Positions 5,993 to 6,071 of a DNA stretch of 6,071 nucleotides are shown here, piece after piece. The position numbers and the translations under genes were made by a program. The DNA is from Hyphomicrobiales bacterium. GTDB lineage: Bacteria; Pseudomonadota; Alphaproteobacteria; Rhizobiales; NORP267. The stretch spans positions 1 through 6,071 of the forward strand of contig JAESRU010000100.1 of the NCBI GenBank assembly GCA_016764455.1, in the 5' to 3' direction. Numbering within the stretch: position 1 is the stretch's first letter; each line of letters starts with the position of its first letter. The notes below the pieces were generated by a model. That model was not told where the DNA came from. It ran no database searches and was given only the letters and a program-made list of their open reading frames with translations.

Positions 5993-6071
5993 TACAACAT
6001 GCGACGTTTGGTTCAGTTGGAGCATCTGGCGACCGCGTCCCCATGAAGCTCAGGGGTGCCCCGCCTGATAC
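5993..6071. other. Flank beyond the IS, unassigned
   Basis: These 79 bases lie outside the IS on the orfA side. None of the three plus-strand frames resumes the ParA sequence (an LLIDAD-like strand would be expected), and no other protein or RNA was recognised. On the minus strand an open frame runs through here into orfA, but this is probably accidental. Confidence 0.4.

Noticed and set aside
5906..6044. N-terminal extension of OrfA across the IS end
   Set aside because: The frame is open, but it crosses the terminal repeat into unrelated flank and has no ribosome site; the good ribosome site sits at 5917-5913 with the ATG at 5905.

Overview
The window looks like a piece of an alphaproteobacterial chromosome. 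The grounds are the alphaproteobacterial-type initiator tRNA, moderately GC-rich coding sequence (a little above half GC by eye), strong AGGAGG-type ribosome sites and the style of the IS3-family element. The genus cannot be told from this sequence.

Positions 1-4111 hold four plus-strand genes, closely spaced and probably one transcript: the 3' end of oxc (oxalyl-CoA decarboxylase), a complete frc (formyl-CoA:oxalate CoA-transferase), a 305-residue formyltransferase-family protein, and a complete fhs (formate-tetrahydrofolate ligase). Oxc and Frc together turn oxalate into CO2 and formate through oxalyl-CoA and formyl-CoA. Fhs loads formate onto tetrahydrofolate using ATP. The third gene resembles the N-terminal domain of 10-formyltetrahydrofolate dehydrogenase (ALDH1L1 type), not methionyl-tRNA formyltransferase. 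In the animal enzyme this domain passes a formyl group from folate to a 4'-phosphopantetheine thiol. CoA carries the same arm, so the stand-alone protein may link formyl-CoA directly with 10-formyl-THF. That is the most interesting hypothesis here, and it is inference.

Positions 4112-4448 hold a hairpin after fhs, a structured leader with several inverted repeats, an initiator tRNA(fMet) gene (4329-4405) and a convincing intrinsic terminator. The tRNA has an A-U pair where most bacterial initiators have the first of three G-C pairs in the anticodon stem.

Positions 4449-6071 look like accessory DNA beside the tRNA: short direct repeats, a strong palindrome, and the first 35 codons of a ParA/MinD-type ATPase that breaks off at an IS3-family insertion sequence. 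The IS (about 1.28 kb, minus strand) has orfA and orfB with an ATGA overlap. It has recognisable imperfect terminal inverted repeats but no visible target duplication, and its orfA appears to be frameshifted just after the start codon. The last 79 bases beyond the IS hold nothing recognisable and do not resume the parA reading frame.
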